DNA from: Sphingomonas crocodyli
GTDB taxonomy: Bacteria; Pseudomonadota; Alphaproteobacteria; Sphingomonadales; Sphingomonadaceae
DNA: 64,000 nucleotides
Direction of reading: 5' to 3'
Assembly (NCBI RefSeq): GCF_004005865.1
Contig: NZ_SACN01000001.1
Span: forward strand, 558,001-622,000
Below, in pieces: positions 35,791 through 45,425 of this stretch. The position numbers and the translations under genes were made by a program. The notes under the pieces are model-generated. The model saw nothing but the letters and a program-made list of their open reading frames with translations, did no database searches and had not been told where the DNA came from. How positions within the stretch are numbered: position 1 is the stretch's first letter; each line of letters begins with the position of its first letter.

Positions 35791-35976
35791 CTATAGCGAC
35801 TGGCTGATCTTCTTGCCCGCGAACAAGGCGAGGAGCGCGAAGATGATGAACAGCGCAACCGCGATGAAGAACAGAATCTTGGCGAGGCCGACGAACGCGC
35901 CGCCAACGCCGCCGAAGCCCAGCGCACCCAGCACAAGCCCGACGACGAGAAAGATGAGTGCCCATTTCAGCATCAT
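35791..35976 (-). CDS. DUF1328 (YtjA-like) small membrane protein
   Basis: A 61-residue protein with two hydrophobic helices, [51 protein letters not shown]. The WALIFLVxxLxxGxxGFGG and AKILFFI blocks are the DUF1328 signature. Members are often stress-induced, but function is unknown. It lies between BolA-type and exported hypothetical genes and is followed by a good terminator. Confidence 0.9.
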   Translation of the reverse strand: MMLKWALIFLVVGLVLGALGFGGVGGAFVGLAKILFFIAVALFIIFALLALFAGKKISQSL

Positions 35977-36039
35977 GCGTCTCCCGAAATGATGTTCGGG
36001 AATTCAAACGACGTGAATGGCTTAGGGTTCCGGCGGGAT

Positions 36040-36327
36040 TCAGATTTCGCCGGGTGCGCGCGCCTTGATGGAAAGCGCGTGGATACGCTCCTTCATCAGA
36101 TCGCCGAGTGCCGCGTTGACGGCGCGCTGGCGGGCGACGCGGTTCTGGCCGGCGAAGCTGTCGGCGACGATCTCTACGGTGAAGTGGCTTTCGCCGCGCG
36201 CATCATGGCCGGCATGGCCGCGATGATGATCGCTGTCGTCGATCACGTTCAGATGCGACGGGGCGAGCGCCGCGGTGAGGCGGCGCGTGATTTCGGTGGC
36301 GACGGGGCCGGTGGGATTCTGGGTCAT
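36040..36327 (-). CDS. BolA family protein
   Basis: A 95-residue BolA/IbaG protein. The core is ITRRLTAALAPSHLNVIDDSDHHRGHAG, HFTVEIVADSFAGQNRVARQRAVNAALGDLM and IHALSIKARAP. The conserved FxGxxxVxRxRxVN in the KH-like fold and the final His of the LSIKA strand are present. BolA proteins work with monothiol glutaredoxins in iron-sulfur cluster handling. It is divergent from the J-domain gene with a 38-base gap, so promoters overlap tightly. Confidence 0.93.
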   Translation of the reverse strand: MTQNPTGPVATEITRRLTAALAPSHLNVIDDSDHHRGHAGHDARGESHFTVEIVADSFAGQNRVARQRAVNAALGDLMKERIHALSIKARAPGEI

Positions 36328-36365
36328 CCTCCCTATATAGGCCGTTTCCGCGAAGAGAGGCGAGA

Positions 36366-36968
36366 TTGGACGACGAAGGGGTGAAGCGCCGCGCGGGGCC
36401 GCGCTTCCACGGACGAATCGAAGGAACGAGCCGCCTGTGCGCGGAGCCGGGCTGCGAACAGCCGGGCGAGTTTCGCGCGCCTGCCGTCGGCGGATCGCGC
36501 GGCGGCTTCGACGGGCCGGGCGAATATCGCTATCTGTGCCTCGATCATGTCCGCGCGTTCAACGCGGGCTACAACTTCTTTTCCGGCATGAGCCCCGAAC
36601 AGATCGAGCAGCAGCAGACCCCCTATGCGGGGTGGGAGCGCGAGACGCGCGCCTTTTCGCCGCGCGCGGGGGAAACGCCGCGCTGGGCCGATTTCATCGA
36701 TCCGCTCGACGCGATCGGCGCCAAATTCGCCCGCGCGGCCGAACGCGAGCGGAAGGACGGGCGCGAGCTGAGCGAGGGCGATCGCAAGGCGCTCAAGGTG
36801 CTCGGCCTCGACAAGGATGCCGATCGCCGCGCGCTGCGCAGCCGCTACGCCGAACTCGTTCGCCGCTTTCATCCGGATCGGAATGGCGGCGATCGCAGTC
36901 ATGAGAAAGCTTTGCAGGACGTGATTTCCGCTTATACGCAGTTGAAAGCCCGTCCCGCCTTCGCATGA
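36366..36968 (+). CDS. J-domain (DnaJ-class) protein upstream of cobS
   Basis: A 200-residue protein with a C-terminal J domain (about residues 140-198: [38 protein letters not shown]), including the HPD tripeptide needed to stimulate Hsp70. The N-terminal half has four cysteines or histidines ([16 protein letters not shown]), a possible small metal site found in this alphaproteobacterial family. The TTG start at 36366 is supported by GAGAGG at 36355-36360. It overlaps cobS by four bases (ATGA), linking this co-chaperone to the CobS/CobT ATPase pair. Confidence 0.88.
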   Translation: MDDEGVKRRAGPRFHGRIEGTSRLCAEPGCEQPGEFRAPAVGGSRGGFDGPGEYRYLCLDHVRAFNAGYNFFSGMSPEQIEQQQTPYAGWERETRAFSPRAGETPRWADFIDPLDAIGAKFARAAERERKDGRELSEGDRKALKVLGLDKDADRRALRSRYAELVRRFHPDRNGGDRSHEKALQDVISAYTQLKARPAFA

Positions 36969-37981
36969 GCAGCATGATGACCGACTTGCCGAACACCCAG
37001 CCCGACAGCCGCACCACCACGGTGCTCGAGGCGCCCGACAAGATGGTCAAGGTGCGCGAATTGTTCGGGATCGATTCGGATATGGAGGTGCCCGCCTTCT
37101 CCGAAGCCGATGAGCGCGTGCCCGATCTCGACCCCGCCTATGTGTTCGATCCGGATACGACGCTGGCGATCGCCGCAGGCTTCGCGTTCAACCGCCGCGT
37201 GATGATCCAGGGCTATCACGGCACCGGTAAGTCGAGCCATATCGAGCAGGTTGCCGCCCGCCTGAAATGGCCGTGCGTGCGCATCAACCTGGACGCGCAT
37301 ATCAGCCGTATCGATCTGGTCGGTCGCGATGCGATCGTCCTGAAGGACGGGCAGCAGGTGACGGAGTTCCGCGAGGGTCTGCTCCCGTGGGCGCTGCAGA
37401 CGCCGACCGCGATCGTGTTCGACGAATATGATGCGGGCCGCCCCGACGTGATGTTTGTGATCCAGCGCGTGCTGGAAACCGAGGGTAAGCTGACCCTGCT
37501 CGATCAGAATCGCGTGATCCGGCCGAACCCGTGGTTCCGCCTGTTCGCGACCGCCAATACGGTGGGCCTGGGCGACACGACCGGCCTCTATCACGGCACG
37601 CAGCAGATCAACCAGGGCCAGATGGACCGCTGGAACATCGTCGTCACGCTCAACTATCTGCCGGCGGCGACCGAGGCGCAGATCGTGCTCGCCAAATCGG
37701 GCGAATATGACAAGCCGGACGGCAAGAAGGTGGTCGAGAACATGGTCAAGGTGGCCGACCTGACCCGCCAGGGCTTCATGGCCGGCGATATCTCGACCGT
37801 GATGAGCCCGCGCACCGTGATCAGCTGGGCGCAGAACACGCTCATCTTCAACGATGTCGGCTTCGCCTTCCGCCTCTCGTTCCTGAACAAGTGCGACGAG
37901 AGCGAGCGCGCGCTCGTCTCCGAATATTATCAGCGCGTGTTCGGCAAGGATCTGCCGGAAAGCGTCGTCGGGAAAGCCTGA
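36965..37981 (+). CDS. cobS: CobS AAA+ ATPase subunit (cobaltochelatase-type)
   Basis: A 338-residue MoxR-like AAA+ protein. Walker A is [13 protein letters not shown], Walker [15 protein letters not shown], sensor [14 protein letters not shown], and the sequence is CobS-like along its length ([34 protein letters not shown]). With CobT it forms the chaperone-like motor of the aerobic cobaltochelatase CobNST, which inserts cobalt in B12 synthesis. No CobN or other cob gene is in the window. A phosphatase gene separates it from cobT. Confidence 0.94.
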   Translation: MSSMMTDLPNTQPDSRTTTVLEAPDKMVKVRELFGIDSDMEVPAFSEADERVPDLDPAYVFDPDTTLAIAAGFAFNRRVMIQGYHGTGKSSHIEQVAARLKWPCVRINLDAHISRIDLVGRDAIVLKDGQQVTEFREGLLPWALQTPTAIVFDEYDAGRPDVMFVIQRVLETEGKLTLLDQNRVIRPNPWFRLFATANTVGLGDTTGLYHGTQQINQGQMDRWNIVVTLNYLPAATEAQIVLAKSGEYDKPDGKKVVENMVKVADLTRQGFMAGDISTVMSPRTVISWAQNTLIFNDVGFAFRLSFLNKCDESERALVSEYYQRVFGKDLPESVVGKA

Positions 37982-38000
37982 CGCCTTAGAGGGGTTGCCC

Positions 38001-38780
38001 ATGTCTGAAGTCGCCGAAGCGCCGCGCCTGTTGCCGCTCACGGGCGGGTTCAACCTGCGCGACATGGGGGGCTATGCTACCGCAGACGGCCGCCGGGTGA
38101 AGCGCGGCATGCTGTTCCGATCGGGCACGATGACTTTGCTGACGTCGGAAGACGAGGCGCATCTGGTGTCGCTGGGTATCCGCACCGTGTGCGACCTGCG
38201 CCGCCCCGGCGAGCGTGATCGCGAGCCGACGCGCTGGTGCGAGCCGGCCGGCATCCACTATTTCGCGCGCGATTATGCCGAGGCTTCGGGCGTGCTCTCC
38301 GAACTGCTCAAGCAGGGGAAGGGCGGCGCCGAAGGGATGCGGCAGGCGATGATCAACCTGTATCGCGATATCCCGCAGGATCATGCCCCGTCCTATCGCC
38401 ACATGTTCGCCCGGCTGCTGGCGGGCGAGGCGCCTCTGCTGTTCAACTGTTCGGCGGGCAAGGACCGGACCGGCTTCGGCGCGATGCTGATCCTCCACGC
38501 GCTGGGCGTGCCGCGCGAGACGATCCTGGAGGATTATCTCGACACCAACACCCATGCCGATTTCCAGCGGCTGTTCGACGGTGGCGCGGCTTCGGTGAAG
38601 CGGATGGCCGAGTTCGATCGCGCGATGCTCGCCCCGGTGATGGCTGCCGATGCCGATTATCTGGCGTCGGCCTATGATCATCTCGATGCGCAGCATGGGG
38701 GCGTCGACGCCTATCTGGCCGATGTGATCGGCGTCGGGCCGTCGGAACGCGAACGCCTGATCGCACTGCTGGTCGACTGA
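38001..38780 (+). CDS. tyrosine-protein phosphatase family protein
   Basis: A 259-residue phosphatase of the atypical dual-specificity/lipid-phosphatase type. [26 protein letters not shown] is the typical N-terminal segment, ending in the FRSG turn. The active-site loop is [15 protein letters not shown] (C-S-A-G-K-D-R), which fits the CX5R signature with a Lys found in phosphoinositide-type members. [17 protein letters not shown] is the family DLR motif. ATG 38001 follows AGAGGGG at 37988-37994. It lies between cobS and cobT, overlapping the cobT start by one base. Confidence 0.88.
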   Translation: MSEVAEAPRLLPLTGGFNLRDMGGYATADGRRVKRGMLFRSGTMTLLTSEDEAHLVSLGIRTVCDLRRPGERDREPTRWCEPAGIHYFARDYAEASGVLSELLKQGKGGAEGMRQAMINLYRDIPQDHAPSYRHMFARLLAGEAPLLFNCSAGKDRTGFGAMLILHALGVPRETILEDYLDTNTHADFQRLFDGGAASVKRMAEFDRAMLAPVMAADADYLASAYDHLDAQHGGVDAYLADVIGVGPSERERLIALLVD

Positions 38781-40609
38781 TGGCCGAACGTTCCCCGATC
38801 GAGGCGTTTCGCGAGGTGCTGGGCGGCACGGCGCGCGCCGTGGCGCGCGAGCCCGAGCTGGAGCTGAGCTTTACCGCCGAAGCGCCATCGGCTTCGTACA
38901 AGCAGATCCGCGTGCCGATGCCGCCGCGCAACCTGCCCGCGCAGCAGGTGGCCGAGGCGCGCGGCTTTGCCGATGGCTTCGCGCTGAAGATGCGGCACCA
39001 CGACGCCGGGCTGCACGAAAAGGGCGCACCGTCCGAGCCGGTGGCGCGCGCCGTCTATGACGCGGTCGAAAATGCGCGGGTCGAGGCGATCGGCGCCAAG
39101 GCGATGGTGGGGATGCGCGCCAATCTGGGCGCGGCGCTCGACGTCCGGATCAAGTCCGATCCGTTGGTGCGCGCGCGCAGCCGCGAGGAAGTGCCGCTGT
39201 CGACCGCCGTCGGCCTGCTGGTGCGCGAACGGCTGACCGGCGAGGCGCCGCCCGCGATCGCCGAAAACGGCCTGTCGATGGTGCGCGAATGGATCGAGGA
39301 GAAGGGCGGCGCCGATCTCGACGCGCTGAGCCTCGCGATCGACGATCAGCGCGCCTTCGCCAAGCTGGTGGGGCGGCTGTTGGAAGATCTCGACCTGATC
39401 GAAGGCGAGATCCTGCCTGAAAACGAGCCGTTCGATCAGGATCAGGGTGAGGAGGAGCAGGAACAGGACGGCGAGGAGCAGCAGGAAGAAGGCGACGAAG
39501 AGGGCGGATCGTCCGACTCCCAGATGGAGATGCGCTCCGACAAGTCCGAACAGGGCGAGGAGGAAGGCGAGCAGCGCCAGATGGACGAGGACGACATGTC
39601 CGAGATGGAAGGCGAGATGGGGGATGATGGCGAGGAGGGCATGATGCCCGTCCGCCCGAACCGTCCGCCGGCCGACCTTTTCCCTGGCTTCGACTATCAC
39701 CCCTATACGACGCGCTTCGACGAGGAGATTGCGGCGACCGAATTGTGCGACGAGGAGGAGCTGACGCGCCTGCGCGCCTACCTCGACCAGCAGCTCGTCC
39801 ATCTGCAGGGCGCGGTGACGAAGCTCGCCAACCGGCTCCAGCGCCGGCTGATGGCGCAGCAGAATCGCAGCTGGGATTTCGATCAGGAGGAAGGGCTGCT
39901 CGATGCCGCGCGGCTGGCGCGCGTCGTGATCAACTCGACCCATTCGCTCAGCTACAAGATCGAGCGCGACACCGATTTCCGCGACACCGTCGTCACCCTG
40001 CTGATCGACAATTCGGGATCGATGCGCGGGCGGCCGATTTCGATTGCGGCGATCTGCGCCGACATCATGGCGCGCACGCTGGAACGCTGCGCGGTGAAGA
40101 CCGAGATCCTCGGCTTCACGACGCGCGCGTGGAAGGGCGGGCAATCGCGCGAGGCGTGGCTGGCGGCCGGGCGTCCGCCCGCACCGGGGCGCCTCAACGA
40201 CCTGCGCCACATCCTCTACAAGAAGGCCGATGAGCCGTGGCGGCGTGCGCGCAAGTCACTGGGCCTGATGATGCGCGAAGGGCTGCTCAAGGAGAATATC
40301 GACGGCGAGGCGCTGATGTGGGCGCACAACCGGCTGATCGGGCGGCGTGAGGAGCGCAAGATCCTGATGGTGATCTCGGACGGTGCGCCGGTCGACGATT
40401 CGACGCTGTCGGTGAACAACGGCTCCTATCTGGAGCGGCACCTGCGCCAGGTGATCGGCTGGATCGAGAACAAGTCGCCGGTCGAACTGGTCGCGATCGG
40501 CATCGGCCACGACGTGACCCGCTATTATCAAAAGGCGGTGACGATCATGGATGTCGAACAATTGGGCGGCACGATGGTCGAACAGCTCGCGGCGCTGTTC
40601 GACACCTGA
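38780..40609 (+). CDS. cobT: CobT VWA-domain subunit (cobaltochelatase-type)
   Basis: A 609-residue protein. The N-terminal helical region includes [23 protein letters not shown] long acidic low-complexity stretch rich in Glu, Asp and Gln occupies about residues 215-285, and a C-terminal von Willebrand A domain has MIDAS motif [15 protein letters not shown] and [14 protein letters not shown]. This is the full CobT architecture, partner of the CobS ATPase. The ATG overlaps the phosphatase stop (TGATG), so J-protein, cobS, phosphatase and cobT likely form one operon. Confidence 0.94.
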   Translation: MAERSPIEAFREVLGGTARAVAREPELELSFTAEAPSASYKQIRVPMPPRNLPAQQVAEARGFADGFALKMRHHDAGLHEKGAPSEPVARAVYDAVENARVEAIGAKAMVGMRANLGAALDVRIKSDPLVRARSREEVPLSTAVGLLVRERLTGEAPPAIAENGLSMVREWIEEKGGADLDALSLAIDDQRAFAKLVGRLLEDLDLIEGEILPENEPFDQDQGEEEQEQDGEEQQEEGDEEGGSSDSQMEMRSDKSEQGEEEGEQRQMDEDDMSEMEGEMGDDGEEGMMPVRPNRPPADLFPGFDYHPYTTRFDEEIAATELCDEEELTRLRAYLDQQLVHLQGAVTKLANRLQRRLMAQQNRSWDFDQEEGLLDAARLARVVINSTHSLSYKIERDTDFRDTVVTLLIDNSGSMRGRPISIAAICADIMARTLERCAVKTEILGFTTRAWKGGQSREAWLAAGRPPAPGRLNDLRHILYKKADEPWRRARKSLGLMMREGLLKENIDGEALMWAHNRLIGRREERKILMVISDGAPVDDSTLSVNNGSYLERHLRQVIGWIENKSPVELVAIGIGHDVTRYYQKAVTIMDVEQLGGTMVEQLAALFDT

Positions 40610-40688
40610 TCACCGCACGACGCCCCGCGGGGGCGGATCGAACCACCCCGTAACGCATTGAGTCCGCTTCCCGATCAGGAGGCGAGCC

Positions 40689-41645
40689 ATGACGAAATAC
40701 GGATATAAGCTCATGACCGAGGAGCATGGGCCGAAGGAGCTGGTGCGCAACGCCGTGCTGGCGGAGGAGGCGGGGTTCGACTTCGTGTCGATCTCCGATC
40801 ACTTCCATCCCTGGCTGTTCTCGCAGGGGCATTCCCCGTTCGCATGGAGCGTGCTCGGCGCGATCGCGCATGCGACGTCGAAGATCGGGATCGCGACCGG
40901 GCTGACCTGCCCGATCATCCGCTACCATCCCGCGATCATCGCCCAGGCGGCCGCCACGATCGCGGTGATGAGCGACGACCGGTTCACGCTGGCGATCGGC
41001 GCGGGCGAGCGGCTCAACGAACATGTCGTCGGCGCACACTGGCCCGCGACGATCGAGCGGCATGCGATGCTGGGCGAGGCGATCGACATCTTCCGCCTGC
41101 TCTGGGACGGCGGGGCGCGTAGCTGGACCGGCAGTTATTACGATATCGACCATGCGCAGATATTCGAAGTGCCGGCCAAACCGATCCCGATCGTCGTCGG
41201 GGTCAGCGGCGATCATTCGGTGGCGCTCGCCGCCGACAAGGCGGACGGCATCATGACGACCGAGCCGAACGCCGAACTGGTCGACGGCTTCCGTTCGCAA
41301 TCGGCGAAGAAGGGGCCGGCTTATTCGGAGGCTTTGCTTGCCTGGGCGCCCACCAAAGAGAAGGGGCTGGAAATCGCGCATGAGCGATTCCGCTTCTCGG
41401 GCCTCGGCTGGGCAGTGAACAGCGAATTGCCGACCGTCGAAGGGTTCGAGGCGGCGACGCAATATATCCGGCCAGAGGATCTGGCGGATTCGCTATCGGC
41501 GGGGCCGGATGTCGGGCCGCATGTCGATCAGGTGCGCAAATATACGGCGGCCAATTACGATCATGTCGTGCTGACGTCGCCGGGGCCGGATCAGGAAGGC
41601 TTCATTCGTTTCTTCAAGGATGAATTGCGGCCCGCATTGGGCTGA
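40689..41645 (+). CDS. LLM-class (luciferase-like) F420-type oxidoreductase
   Basis: A 318-residue TIM-barrel protein of the bacterial luciferase-like superfamily. YGYKLMTEEHGPKELVRNAVLAEEAGFDFVSISDHFHPW, WSVLGAIAHATSKIGIATGLTCPIIRYHPAIIAQAAATIAVMS and FTLAIGAGERLNEHVVG match the G6PDH-like F420-dependent subgroup. The cofactor in this organism is uncertain, since F420 synthesis is not known to be general in sphingomonads and FMN is an alternative. An AGGAGGC-like site (40678-40684) precedes the ATG. A strong hairpin follows the stop. Confidence 0.87.
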   Translation: MTKYGYKLMTEEHGPKELVRNAVLAEEAGFDFVSISDHFHPWLFSQGHSPFAWSVLGAIAHATSKIGIATGLTCPIIRYHPAIIAQAAATIAVMSDDRFTLAIGAGERLNEHVVGAHWPATIERHAMLGEAIDIFRLLWDGGARSWTGSYYDIDHAQIFEVPAKPIPIVVGVSGDHSVALAADKADGIMTTEPNAELVDGFRSQSAKKGPAYSEALLAWAPTKEKGLEIAHERFRFSGLGWAVNSELPTVEGFEAATQYIRPEDLADSLSAGPDVGPHVDQVRKYTAANYDHVVLTSPGPDQEGFIRFFKDELRPALG

Positions 41646-41653
41646 GGCCGATT

Positions 41654-41679
41654 CCGGCGGATGGAGGACCATCCGCCGG
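41654..41679. terminator. bidirectional hairpin between convergent genes
   Basis: CCGGCGGATGG (41654-41664), loop AGGA, CCATCCGCCGG (41669-41679): a perfect 11-pair stem between the LLM and UrcA-like genes. Only a short A-run follows on the plus strand, so its strength as a terminator is inferred. Confidence 0.6.
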
Positions 41680-41690
41680 CAAAAGGCAGC

Positions 41691-42029
41691 TTAGTTGGCG
41701 CCGCGGGCGACCGACGTGCCGCTGTTGGCGGCGGCGATCATCGCTTCGGTCTTGACGCTGGCGGCGGCCTTGGCGTCACCGGCGCAGGCGGTGTCGACCG
41801 CGCCGTTGCTGAAGGTGCAGGCGCTGGCGACGGCCTGGTTCACACGCGCGCGCAGCTCAGTCTGATCGGCGCGGTTGGCGAGGTTGAGATCGTTGGTGCG
41901 GACTTCGCTGCTCTGGACGAGCGCGGCACCGGTCGAACCGGCCACCTCGATCTGGCTTTCGGCGGCGAAGGCGGAAGTAGAAAGCAAAGCGGCGCCGAGC
42001 AGCGCCGACGCAAACATGGTCTTGGTCAT
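41691..42029 (-). CDS. UrcA-like exported protein
   Basis: A 112-residue protein with a signal peptide (MTKTMFASALLGAALLSTSAFA). The mature part has VRTNDLNLANRADQTELRARVNQAVASACTF and a second cysteine in DTACAGDAKAAASVKTEAMIAAAN. The V-x-x-x-D-L-D/N-L, spaced Cys pair and Ala-rich end fit the UrcA family, uncharacterised periplasmic proteins of alphaproteobacteria. ATG 42029 is used because AGGAG lies just upstream; TTG 42044 would place it inside the reading frame. Confidence 0.75.
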   Translation of the reverse strand: MTKTMFASALLGAALLSTSAFAAESQIEVAGSTGAALVQSSEVRTNDLNLANRADQTELRARVNQAVASACTFSNGAVDTACAGDAKAAASVKTEAMIAAANSGTSVARGAN

Positions 42030-42200
42030 AATAGTCTCCTGCAAACGCGGCCCCTTTGTTTGGGTTGGGCCTTACGTTCATGCCGGTCATTTGGGGGCGG
42101 CCGGCACGCGGGATATAGAATCACCTCGACGACGAAACAATGACGTAACTGTTTGATTCGATTGCGCGTTGCAGCATCGCAGGTGCAACGCAGAAACGAC

Positions 42201-42992
42201 TTAAAGACGTTCGATCAATGCTTTCGCTGCAGCAGGCGCGCGCTCCTTGGCGCCATTGATCATGAATAAAAAAACGTCGCGATCACGCTTTTCGGCGGGT
42301 TTGGGGGCCGCATGGGGCAGATCGGCGGGGTCTTCGCCCGCCTGCCAGCCCTTCACGACGCCCGCCCAGCGATCGAGCGCGGCGGAGTCGTAGCCGGTGG
42401 GCACGTCGGGGGCGGCGTCCTGAAGTCGCGCATAGACGAAGTCGGCGGTCAGATCGGCGACCATCGGATATTTGGCATGATCGGCGAAAACGATCGCCGC
42501 GCCGTAGCGCCGCGCGAGATCGACGAACTCCGGACAGACGAAGCTTTCGTGCCGCACCTCCAGCGCGTGGCGGAGCCGCAGCCCGTCCAGCTCGGGCGGA
42601 AGCAGCTTGAGGAAGGCTTCGAAATCCTCCGCGTCGAACTGCTTGGTGGCCATGAACTGCCACAGAATCGGGCCGAGCCGATCGCCGAGGCGGGTGATGC
42701 CCTGGTTGAGGAATTTGGCGACCGATTCCGCGCCCTCGCCCAGCTTCTTGCGGTTGGTGGCGAAGCGCGACGCCTTGACCGAGAAGATGAAGCCATCGGG
42801 CACCGTTTCGGCCCATTTGGCGAAGCTTTCGGGCTTCTGGCTGCCATAATAGGTGCCGTTGATCTCGATCGCGGTCACTGCGCGCGACGCGAATTCCAGC
42901 TCACGCGCCTGCGCCAGCCCCTTGGGATAGAAATTGTCGCGCCACGGCTCATAGGTCCAGCCGCCGATCCCGACATAAGCCTTGCCCGCCAT
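42201..42992 (-). CDS. DUF72 (YecE-like) protein
   Basis: A 263-residue TIM-barrel-like DUF72 protein. YVGIGGWTYEPWRDNFYPKGL, AIEINGTYYGSQKPESFAKWAETVPDGFIFSVKASRFATN, LGPILWQF and LEVRHESFVCPEF are the standard blocks (G-W-x-Y-x-x-W, N-x-x-F/Y-Y, K-x-x-R, L-E-x-R-x-x-S/W). The family resembles endonuclease-IV-like barrels, but its activity is unknown. It is on the same strand as the HU gene, which has its own terminator in the gap. Confidence 0.9.
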   Translation of the reverse strand: MAGKAYVGIGGWTYEPWRDNFYPKGLAQARELEFASRAVTAIEINGTYYGSQKPESFAKWAETVPDGFIFSVKASRFATNRKKLGEGAESVAKFLNQGITRLGDRLGPILWQFMATKQFDAEDFEAFLKLLPPELDGLRLRHALEVRHESFVCPEFVDLARRYGAAIVFADHAKYPMVADLTADFVYARLQDAAPDVPTGYDSAALDRWAGVVKGWQAGEDPADLPHAAPKPAEKRDRDVFLFMINGAKERAPAAAKALIERL

Positions 42993-43023
42993 TCACGCTC
43001 TCCCAAGCCGTTCGGGGCGCATC

Positions 43024-43064
43024 AAAACGAAAGGGGCGGGAAACGGCAACCCGTTTCCCGCCCC
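43024..43064 (-). terminator. Rho-independent terminator of the HU gene
   Basis: Minus strand: GGGGCGGGAAACGG, loop GTTG, CCGTTTCCCGCCCC, then TTTCGTTTTG. A perfect 14-pair stem with a T-rich tail, 30 bases after the HU stop. Confidence 0.9.
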
Positions 43065-43093
43065 CCGCGATGCTTTGCCCCTAAGGGAAAGGA

Positions 43094-43369
43094 TTAGCCG
43101 TTGACGGCATCCTTGAGCGCCTTGGCCGGGGTGAAACCGACCTTCTTCGACGCCGGGATGGTCAGGGTCGCGCCGGTGGCCGGGTTGCGGCCTTCGCGCG
43201 CCGGACGGGCGGTAACCTTGAACTTGCCGAAGCCGGGGAGCGACACTTCATCACCCTTCACCGCTGCGTCGGTGATGATCTTGAGGGCGGCGTCGATCAC
43301 GCGCTTGGCGGCGGCCTTTTCGATGCCCTGGTCCGCGGCGACGGCGCCTGCGATGTCGGCAGTGTTCAT
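43094..43369 (-). CDS. HU family DNA-binding protein
   Basis: A 91-residue nucleoid protein. AAAKRVIDAALKIITDAAVKGDEVSLPGFGKFKV covers the helical base and first strand. ARPAREGRNPATGATLTIPASKKVGFTPAKALKDAVNG is the β-arm signature (R-N-P-x-T-G) and C-terminal helix. It would form dimers that bend DNA. ATG 43369 follows CAGGAGCTGAC with AGGAG well placed. Upstream codons to 43492 lack homology. A strong terminator follows. Confidence 0.95.
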   Translation of the reverse strand: MNTADIAGAVAADQGIEKAAAKRVIDAALKIITDAAVKGDEVSLPGFGKFKVTARPAREGRNPATGATLTIPASKKVGFTPAKALKDAVNG

Positions 43370-43580
43370 GTCAGCTCCTGCTTTTACTCTTGAAGGGTTT
43401 GCGCCAGTGGGCAGCGCAAGGCGCCCCTTGTGCGCGGGCTTTTCAGGCGGGGCAATCCGAAAAGCGACAAGTGCGCACCAAAATGCCGACAAAAAAGCCC
43501 ATTTCCGGGCCGATTACTGATTAACGATCGTCAAACACACGAAATGTGCCTGCAATGACCTGCGCAATCGATCGATCGGG

Positions 43581-44897
43581 TCAATCTTCTGTCGGGCTGG
43601 CGATCAGTTTGTCGATGCGACGGCCGTCCATGTCGACGATCTCGAATCGCCAGCCCTTATAATCGAAGCGTTCGCCCGTGGACGGCAAGTGCTTGAGCCG
43701 CCACAGGGCGAAGCCGGCAACGGTCGCGAAGTCGCGATCCTCGGGCAGTTCGAGGCCGAGCCGGTCGGCCAGGCTGTCGGCGGCATAGGATCCGGAGACG
43801 AGCCAGCCGCCGTCGGGCCGCTCGACCAGCGGCGGATCGGTATCCTCGTCCTGATCGGAGGCGAACCCGCCCGCGATTGCGGCCAGCAGGTTGGCGGGGA
43901 CCACCAGCCCTTCGAAATGGCCATATTCGTCGTGGATGAAGGCAACCGGGGTTTCGGCCTCGCGCAGCGCCTTCAGCGCGTCCATCGCGTCCATATGATC
44001 GGGCAGGAAAATCGCCTTGCGCAGCAAGGCGCGCAGATCGAGCGGTTCGCCCGCCAGCAGCGCGCGGACAAGATCGCGCGAGTGGACGACGCCGATAATC
44101 TCGTCGACCGATCCTTCGGCCACCGGCATCCGGCTGTGCGGCATATCGGTGATCGTCGCGCGGATCGTCGCCTCGTCGGCGTTGATGTCGATCCATTCGA
44201 CTGCGGTGCGCGGCGTCATCACCTCGCGCACCGGGCGATCGGCGAGGCGGACGACGCCCGAGATGATCGCGCGCTCATTCTCCTCGATCACGCCCGCGCT
44301 CGATGCTTCGGCGACGATCAGATGGAGTTCCTCGGCCGTGACATGGTTCGCGGATTCGCGATCGAGGCGGAGCAGCTTGAACACCAGCGCGCTCGATTGA
44401 TCGAGCAGCCAGACCAGAGGCGCGCAGAGACGCGACAGGCCCCACATCGGCAAAGCGACGGTCGACGCGATGAATTCAGGCGATCGCAGCGCGAATTGTT
44501 TGGGCGCCAGTTCGCCGATGATCAGCGTCAGATAGGTGGTCAGCGCGATCACCAGGCCAAAGCCCCATTCGGGCGCGACCGAGGGCGGCACGCCGATCAG
44601 GACCAGCCGCTCCGCGATCGGCTGCCCCAGGCTGGCACCCGAATAGGCGCCCGAAAGGATGCCGATCAGGGTGATGCCGATCTGGACGGTCGACAGGAAT
44701 TTGCCCGGATCCGCCGCCAGTTCGACCGCGCGCCGTGCGCCGGTGCGGCCGGCGCGCGCCATCGCCTCCAGCCGCGGCTTGCGCGACGAAACGATGGCGA
44801 GTTCGGACATGGCGAAGACGCCATTGAGGGCGATCAACGCGATGATGATGGCGAGATCGAGCCAGGGAAATGGCGAGGGGGAGGGTGTTTGCGGCAT
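43581..44897 (-). CDS. CNNM/CorC-type hemolysin-family transporter
   Basis: A 438-residue inner-membrane protein. The N-terminal DUF21/CNNM domain has four hydrophobic segments (LDLAIIIALIALNGVFAMSELAIVSSRKPRLEAMA, TVQIGITLIGILSGAYSGASLG and others). Two CBS domains (VREVMTPRTAVEWI, MPVAEGSVDEIIGVVHSRDL and later) and a C-terminal CorC/HlyC domain (DGGWLVSGSYAADSLADRLG, FATVAGFALWRLKHLP, GWRFEIVDMDGRRIDKLI) follow. Such proteins are Mg2+/Na+-type transporters or efflux factors. The tadA gene lies 44 bases upstream on the same strand. Confidence 0.9.
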   Translation of the reverse strand: MPQTPSPSPFPWLDLAIIIALIALNGVFAMSELAIVSSRKPRLEAMARAGRTGARRAVELAADPGKFLSTVQIGITLIGILSGAYSGASLGQPIAERLVLIGVPPSVAPEWGFGLVIALTTYLTLIIGELAPKQFALRSPEFIASTVALPMWGLSRLCAPLVWLLDQSSALVFKLLRLDRESANHVTAEELHLIVAEASSAGVIEENERAIISGVVRLADRPVREVMTPRTAVEWIDINADEATIRATITDMPHSRMPVAEGSVDEIIGVVHSRDLVRALLAGEPLDLRALLRKAIFLPDHMDAMDALKALREAETPVAFIHDEYGHFEGLVVPANLLAAIAGGFASDQDEDTDPPLVERPDGGWLVSGSYAADSLADRLGLELPEDRDFATVAGFALWRLKHLPSTGERFDYKGWRFEIVDMDGRRIDKLIASPTED

Positions 44898-44941
44898 GGC
44901 GCTGCATGCCTAATGCCGCGAAACGGACGTTTCGGCAATGA

Positions 44942-45397
44942 TCAGTCGCGTCGTGCCGCAAAGAAAGCGCGCAACTGGGCCGCCGCCTCTGCCTCGCCGA
45001 TGCCGCCATAGACTTCAGGATGGTGATGGCAGGTCGGCTGGCCGAACAGGCGGGGGCCGTGAACGACGGCGCCGCCCTTGGGGTCTTCGGCCGCGAAATA
45101 GACACGGGCGATGCGGGCATGGGCGATGGCGCCCGCGCACATCGCGCACGGCTCCAGCGTGACCCACAGGTCGCAATCGCCCAGCCGTTCGGCGCCCAGC
45201 ACCTCTGCGGCGCGGCGGATCGCGACCATTTCGGCATGGGCGGTGGGATCGAGGCCCGCGCGCATCGCGTTGGCGGCAGTGGCGACCACGACATCGTCGC
45301 GCATGATGACCGCGCCGACCGGCACTTCACCCTTGCTCGCAGCTTCGGCGGCGAGGTCGAGTGCCATGCGCATGGGGGCGGGCAGGGGAAACGGCAT
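44942..45397 (-). CDS. tadA: tRNA-specific adenosine deaminase TadA
   Basis: A 151-residue zinc deaminase that makes inosine at the wobble base of tRNA-Arg(ACG). The active site is THAEMVAI (zinc His and proton-shuttle Glu) and TLEPCAMCAGAI (two zinc Cys). The following HARIARVYFAAEDPKGGAV and HHPEVYGGIGEAEAAAQLRAFF match TadA rather than guanine or cytosine deaminases. It is upstream of the CNNM transporter gene and downstream of the YqaE-like gene. Confidence 0.92.
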   Translation of the reverse strand: MPFPLPAPMRMALDLAAEAASKGEVPVGAVIMRDDVVVATAANAMRAGLDPTAHAEMVAIRRAAEVLGAERLGDCDLWVTLEPCAMCAGAIAHARIARVYFAAEDPKGGAVVHGPRLFGQPTCHHHPEVYGGIGEAEAAAQLRAFFAARRD

Positions 45398-45425
45398 CGC
45401 TGCCGCCTACCCCACCCGCAGATTT

